44,819 nt of DNA from JBEVJC01 sp040510375 (lineage in GTDB: Bacteria; Bacteroidota; Bacteroidia; Chitinophagales; Chitinophagaceae), in contig JBEVJC010000035.1 in NCBI GenBank assembly GCA_040510375.1, positions 1-44,819 of the forward strand, in the 5' to 3' direction. Every line of letters starts with the position of its first letter. Within the stretch, counting starts at the first letter, position 1. Shown here one piece after another: positions 41,951 through 44,819 of this stretch. A program made the position numbers and the translations under genes. The notes below the pieces were generated by a model. The model worked only from the letters and a program-made list of their open reading frames with translations, did not search any database and was not told the origin of the DNA.

Positions 41951-42067
41951 ATGGGCGTTCGGGTATTGAAAGTTTAGGTAATCGCGTACTGGTGGTCCTT
42001 CAATATTGAAATTATTGCGCCAAGATTAGCATTCTTTTTGACCGTCCAAATCTTTATCTTACACTCT

Positions 42068-43138
42068 ATGCCCAGTTTCAACAACCGGATCAAACAAATA
42101 CTGCTTCTTGCCCTGATCATCCTGCTTGCTTACCTGGTTCTTTATGAACTCCGGTTTTTCCTGCCTGGATTACTTGCTGCGCTGACCTTCTACATTCTTA
42201 GCCGGGCGAGTTATTTCCAGATGGTGTATCACCGCAAATGGGGGAAGGGAGCAGCAGCCGGACTTTTCATTCTCTATTATCTCGTACTGCTCGGCCTTCC
42301 TATCTTCCTGGCCGTAACCCTGATCAGTCCAAAGATCAACGCATTCCTGGCCGACCCAAATGCCATGATCAATTCTGTAAAGGATTCGATCGGTACCATC
42401 CAGGACCGTCTGGGGTTTCATGTGGTATCGGAAGCGGCCCTGTCCAATTTATTAAGCAAACTCACTGCATTTATACCCTCTGTACTTAACAGTACCGCCA
42501 ACGTTGTGACCAACCTGGCCATTATGTTGTTTGTACTATATCATATGCTGGTGAATGGCAGCCTGATTGAACGGACGCTTAACAGGATCATTCCACTTAA
42601 GCAGGAGAATATAAATACACTTGCATTTGAAACTAAAAAAATGGTCCGTGCAAATGCATTGGGAATCCCGCTGATCTCCATCATCCAGGGATTGGTAGCC
42701 CTGCTTGGTTATTTTATTTTCCAGGTAAATGAATTTGCGTTATGGGGTTTTCTTACCGGTGTGTTTGCCTTTTTCCCGGTAGTGGGGACCATGATCGTCT
42801 GGGTGCCGCTTGTACTTTATATGTTTGCAATAGGACAAACCTGGCAGGCTACAGGTCTTACCCTGTACAGTATTGTGGTTGTAGGTAATATCGATTATAT
42901 AGCAAGGATCACCCTCCTTAAGAGAATGGGGAATGTACATCCGATAGTTACGATCCTTGGGGTCATTGTTGGTCTGGGGTTATTTGGATTTGTGGGACTG
43001 GTGTTCGGACCCTTGCTGGTAAACTACGTGATTGTATTGTTCGATATTTATATGAATGAATTCAGCGAGGCGGAGAATCCTCCGAAGATCGCCGATCATG
43101 CGGTCCACACGCCGGTTGAGAAAGAAGAAAGTGTCTGA
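42068..43138 (+). CDS. AI-2E/PerM-family membrane protein
   Basis: I start at ATG 42068 (MPSFNNRIKQILLLALIILLAY), not at the TTG ten codons earlier. The 356-residue protein has about seven or eight membrane segments and the AI-2E/PerM family marks: the two N-terminal helices, a hydrophilic stretch (SPKINAFLADPNAMINSVKDSIG), ALGIPLISIIQGLVALLGYFIF, FPVVGTMIVWVPL, and the C-terminal HPIVTILGVIVGLGLFGFVGLVFGPLL. Despite the name, only some members move autoinducer-2; others are Na+/H+ antiporters or have unknown roles. It is monocistronic. Confidence 0.92.
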   Translation: MPSFNNRIKQILLLALIILLAYLVLYELRFFLPGLLAALTFYILSRASYFQMVYHRKWGKGAAAGLFILYYLVLLGLPIFLAVTLISPKINAFLADPNAMINSVKDSIGTIQDRLGFHVVSEAALSNLLSKLTAFIPSVLNSTANVVTNLAIMLFVLYHMLVNGSLIERTLNRIIPLKQENINTLAFETKKMVRANALGIPLISIIQGLVALLGYFIFQVNEFALWGFLTGVFAFFPVVGTMIVWVPLVLYMFAIGQTWQATGLTLYSIVVVGNIDYIARITLLKRMGNVHPIVTILGVIVGLGLFGFVGLVFGPLLVNYVIVLFDIYMNEFSEAENPPKIADHAVHTPVEKEESV

Positions 43139-43205
43139 AACGAGAATTATAAAAGAAGGAGTGATTCAACAGTTGACAGGAATTTCTCCATCACGGATCT
43201 AAATT

Positions 43206-43243
43206 AAAACAGGCTGTATCAGTTTTTTGATACAGCCTGTTTT
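43206..43243. terminator. Bidirectional intrinsic terminator
   Basis: AAAACAGGCTGTATCA pairs perfectly with TGATACAGCCTGTTTT across a 6-base loop. T-rich tracts follow on both strands. It separates the convergent permease and Bax-inhibitor-type genes. Confidence 0.88.
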
Positions 43244-43264
43244 TATATAAACCGGTTAGATTTA

Positions 43265-44029
43265 TTAATCACGTGTAAGTTTGGAAAGCAACCGGAGAAT
43301 TTCCAGGTACAACCAAACCAGTGTGAACAGGAGGCCAAAGGCACCATACCATTCCATATATTTTGGGGCGCGACCTTCAACGCCTTTTTCAATCATATCA
43401 AAATCGAGCAGGAGGTTTAATGCTGCAAGGCATACCACTACTACCGAGAAGCCAATTCCAAGCGGGGTACTCGCATTGGTAAACGCTCCGATCTGGGTAC
43501 TGAATACCAGCGAAGCCACCCATTTCAATAAATAAAAGAACATGATACTGACGGTGGCAATGGTAATCACCGAACGCAGCTTCTGTGTTACTTTGATGAT
43601 CCTGGTCTGGTACAACACGTACATGACCAATGCAACAATCAGGGTAAGTCCTACAGCCTGCATCACAATACCCGGATAAGATTCCTGGAATGCATAATCG
43701 TAGAACGCGGAAACCGAACCGACAAATAATCCTTCCATCAATGCGAATGCAGGTGCAAGGAATGGCGACCATTGTTTTTTAAAACCCATGATGAGTGCGA
43801 TCACAAATCCACCGATTGCGCCGGCAATCACGAGTGGCATTGGATCCGATCCGCTATAAAACTGACTCCATGAAAAAAGGGTAGTGGACATCATCAGCAG
43901 GAAGAGTACGATGAACCTGTTCATTGTTCCCCGCAGCGACATTTCCTCGCCCGTGCTGATACCTTCGAGAATGGTTCCCGAAAATGCTTTTTCCCGTAAG
44001 GTGGGATTACCGGATTTCAGAATAGACAT
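43265..44029 (-). CDS. Bax inhibitor-1/YccA-family membrane protein
   Basis: I start at 44029 (MSILKSGNPTLREKAF), since the longer frame adds 17 residues outside the family. The 254-residue protein has seven hydrophobic segments, beginning near GTMNRFIVLFLLMMSTTLFSW. The C-terminal LLLDFDMIEKGVEGRAPKYMEWYGAFGLLFTLVWLYLEILRLL is typical. Bacterial members are linked to ion leak or membrane protein quality control; a precise role is not known. A gap of 38 bases separates it from the upstream nagB-type gene on the same strand. Confidence 0.92.
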   Translation of the reverse strand: MSILKSGNPTLREKAFSGTILEGISTGEEMSLRGTMNRFIVLFLLMMSTTLFSWSQFYSGSDPMPLVIAGAIGGFVIALIMGFKKQWSPFLAPAFALMEGLFVGSVSAFYDYAFQESYPGIVMQAVGLTLIVALVMYVLYQTRIIKVTQKLRSVITIATVSIMFFYLLKWVASLVFSTQIGAFTNASTPLGIGFSVVVVCLAALNLLLDFDMIEKGVEGRAPKYMEWYGAFGLLFTLVWLYLEILRLLSKLTRD

Positions 44030-44067
44030 AGTGGCTTTTTTTTGACAAGATATAAAATTTTTTACAT

Positions 44068-44819
44068 TCAATACTCCCACCTCACAAACGCCTCCATGGC
44101 TGCATAGTGGGTCAATCCCAGGTCGGCATACAATTTAGCGGTAGCGGCATTCCGTTCTTCAGCCCGTTGCCAGAACTCGCGCGAGTCGTTTCCCTGGAAG
44201 GGTACCATATCTTTTTGTGACTGATGGATAAAAATACCAAAGCGTTTTTTCAGTACCTGATCGGGACTCATGGGGATAGCCATTTCTATTTCTTCAATAT
44301 TCCATTCCTGCCAGGCACCTTTGTATAACCACAGCCAGCAATCGCTGATCCACTGGTCACCCGCAGCCCGGATGCGGCGCAGCGCTTCCAGCACCACGTG
44401 GAAACAAACGATATGGGTGCCATGGGGATCGGCAAAGTCACCGGCGCAGAATACCTGCTGGGGTTGCACTTTTCGCAACAGTTCCATAGTGATGATTACA
44501 TCCTGTTCCCCCATTGGTTTTTTTTCAATGGTGCCGGTCTCGTAAAACGGGAGGTTCATAAAATGGATGCGGTCGTCCGGCAGGCCCACATACCGGCAGG
44601 TGGCAGCGGCTTCGCCGCGACGGATCAGTCCCTTGATACTGCGGATCACGGGTGGATCTATCTGGTTGGATTTTTTGGTGGCAATGAACTGGCGGGCATT
44701 GGCCAGGATCTCGCCGGTAACGGCGGTATTAACCCCCGCGATCTGTTGCACCCCCACGGCAAAGTCGAGATAACGGGTCACAAACTCATCGGTCACCGCG
44801 ATATTACCAGAAGTCTGGT
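44068..44819 (-). CDS. nagB: Glucosamine-6-phosphate deaminase fusion, C-terminal PIG-L-type part (5' end outside window)
   Basis: The frame stays open to the right window edge, reading TSGNIAVTDEFVTRYLDFAVG, which belongs to the junction after the sugar-isomerase domain; the GTG at 44796 is not a real start. The part seen contains a PIG-L/LmbE-type domain with GLPDDRIHFMNLPFYETG, DFADPHGTHIVCFHVVLEALRR and a terminal HYAAMEAFVRWEY. In Bacteroidota, NagB proteins of about 640 residues carry such a C-terminal domain. The sequence here shows only the C-terminal part, so the deaminase domain is inferred. PIG-L proteins are usually de-N-acetylases, with metal ligands in an HPDD motif that lies outside the window. 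Confidence 0.85.
   Translation of the reverse strand, partial: QTSGNIAVTDEFVTRYLDFAVGVQQIAGVNTAVTGEILANARQFIATKKSNQIDPPVIRSIKGLIRRGEAAATCRYVGLPDDRIHFMNLPFYETGTIEKKPMGEQDVIITMELLRKVQPQQVFCAGDFADPHGTHIVCFHVVLEALRRIRAAGDQWISDCWLWLYKGAWQEWNIEEIEMAIPMSPDQVLKKRFGIFIHQSQKDMVPFQGNDSREFWQRAEERNAATAKLYADLGLTHYAAMEAFVRWEY

Noticed and set aside
1..44819. CRISPR arrays, rRNA genes or prophage modules
   Set aside because: I found no regularly spaced direct repeats, no rRNA-like stretch and no phage structural genes in the window.

Overview
The window looks like a chromosome segment of a Bacteroidota bacterium, most likely of the Chitinophagaceae or a close family (the family level is inference). Supporting signs are a short RpoD-type primary sigma factor, a T9SS sorting domain, a NagB fused to a PIG-L-type domain, a BF3164-like secreted propeller, and several promoters of the Bacteroidota form TTTG - 19 to 22 nt - TAnnTTTG, including near-perfect ones in front of both tRNA genes.

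Region 1-5960 is accessory. It starts inside an RHS-repeat protein whose C-terminus is a variable toxin-like module, followed by an overlapping small gene that is a candidate immunity gene. Two dead insertion sequences follow: an IS630-like element with two frameshifts, and an IS1182-like element with perfect 28-bp ends that was broken by an 11-bp tandem duplication and a small deletion. The region ends at the 3' side of a tRNA-Glu gene, and a 10-bp copy of the tRNA end lies 60 bp away.

Region 6000-26900 is mostly housekeeping: gapA and pgk (glycolysis), a sigma-54 type two-component pair, a WalJ-like metallo-hydrolase, an ornithine aminotransferase with a VIT-family membrane protein, a VOC protein, ispE with a BFN/UVR protein, etfBA, a TPR protein with tilS, a T9SS cargo protein, and an operon of two M16 peptidase-family proteins, rlmH and a rhomboid protease. 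A 458-bp gap at 12709-13166 has no convincing gene, but it has a promoter, several nested stems and a strong terminator all facing the same way, so it may encode an unrecognised structured RNA of about 320 nt.

Region 26900-32500 follows a tRNA-Arg and holds secreted or lipoprotein genes of uncertain role (a beta-lactamase-fold hydrolase, a 538-aa unknown protein, a TonB-C-like small protein, a propeller) and an ArsR/SRPBCC pair.

Region 32500-37470 is the most interesting metabolic block. A stand-alone ABC ATPase is followed by four overlapping genes: a UbiA prenyltransferase, a type III polyketide synthase with a complete Cys-His-Asn triad, a SAM methyltransferase and an FAD-dependent oxidoreductase. 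Together they suggest a small pathway making a tailored, possibly prenylated, phenolic or quinone lipid.

Region 37480-44819 holds rpoD, a phosphoesterase lipoprotein with a possible outer-membrane protein, an AsmA/DUF748-like protein, an AI-2E family permease, a Bax-inhibitor-1 family protein and the 3' part of a nagB fusion gene cut by the window edge.
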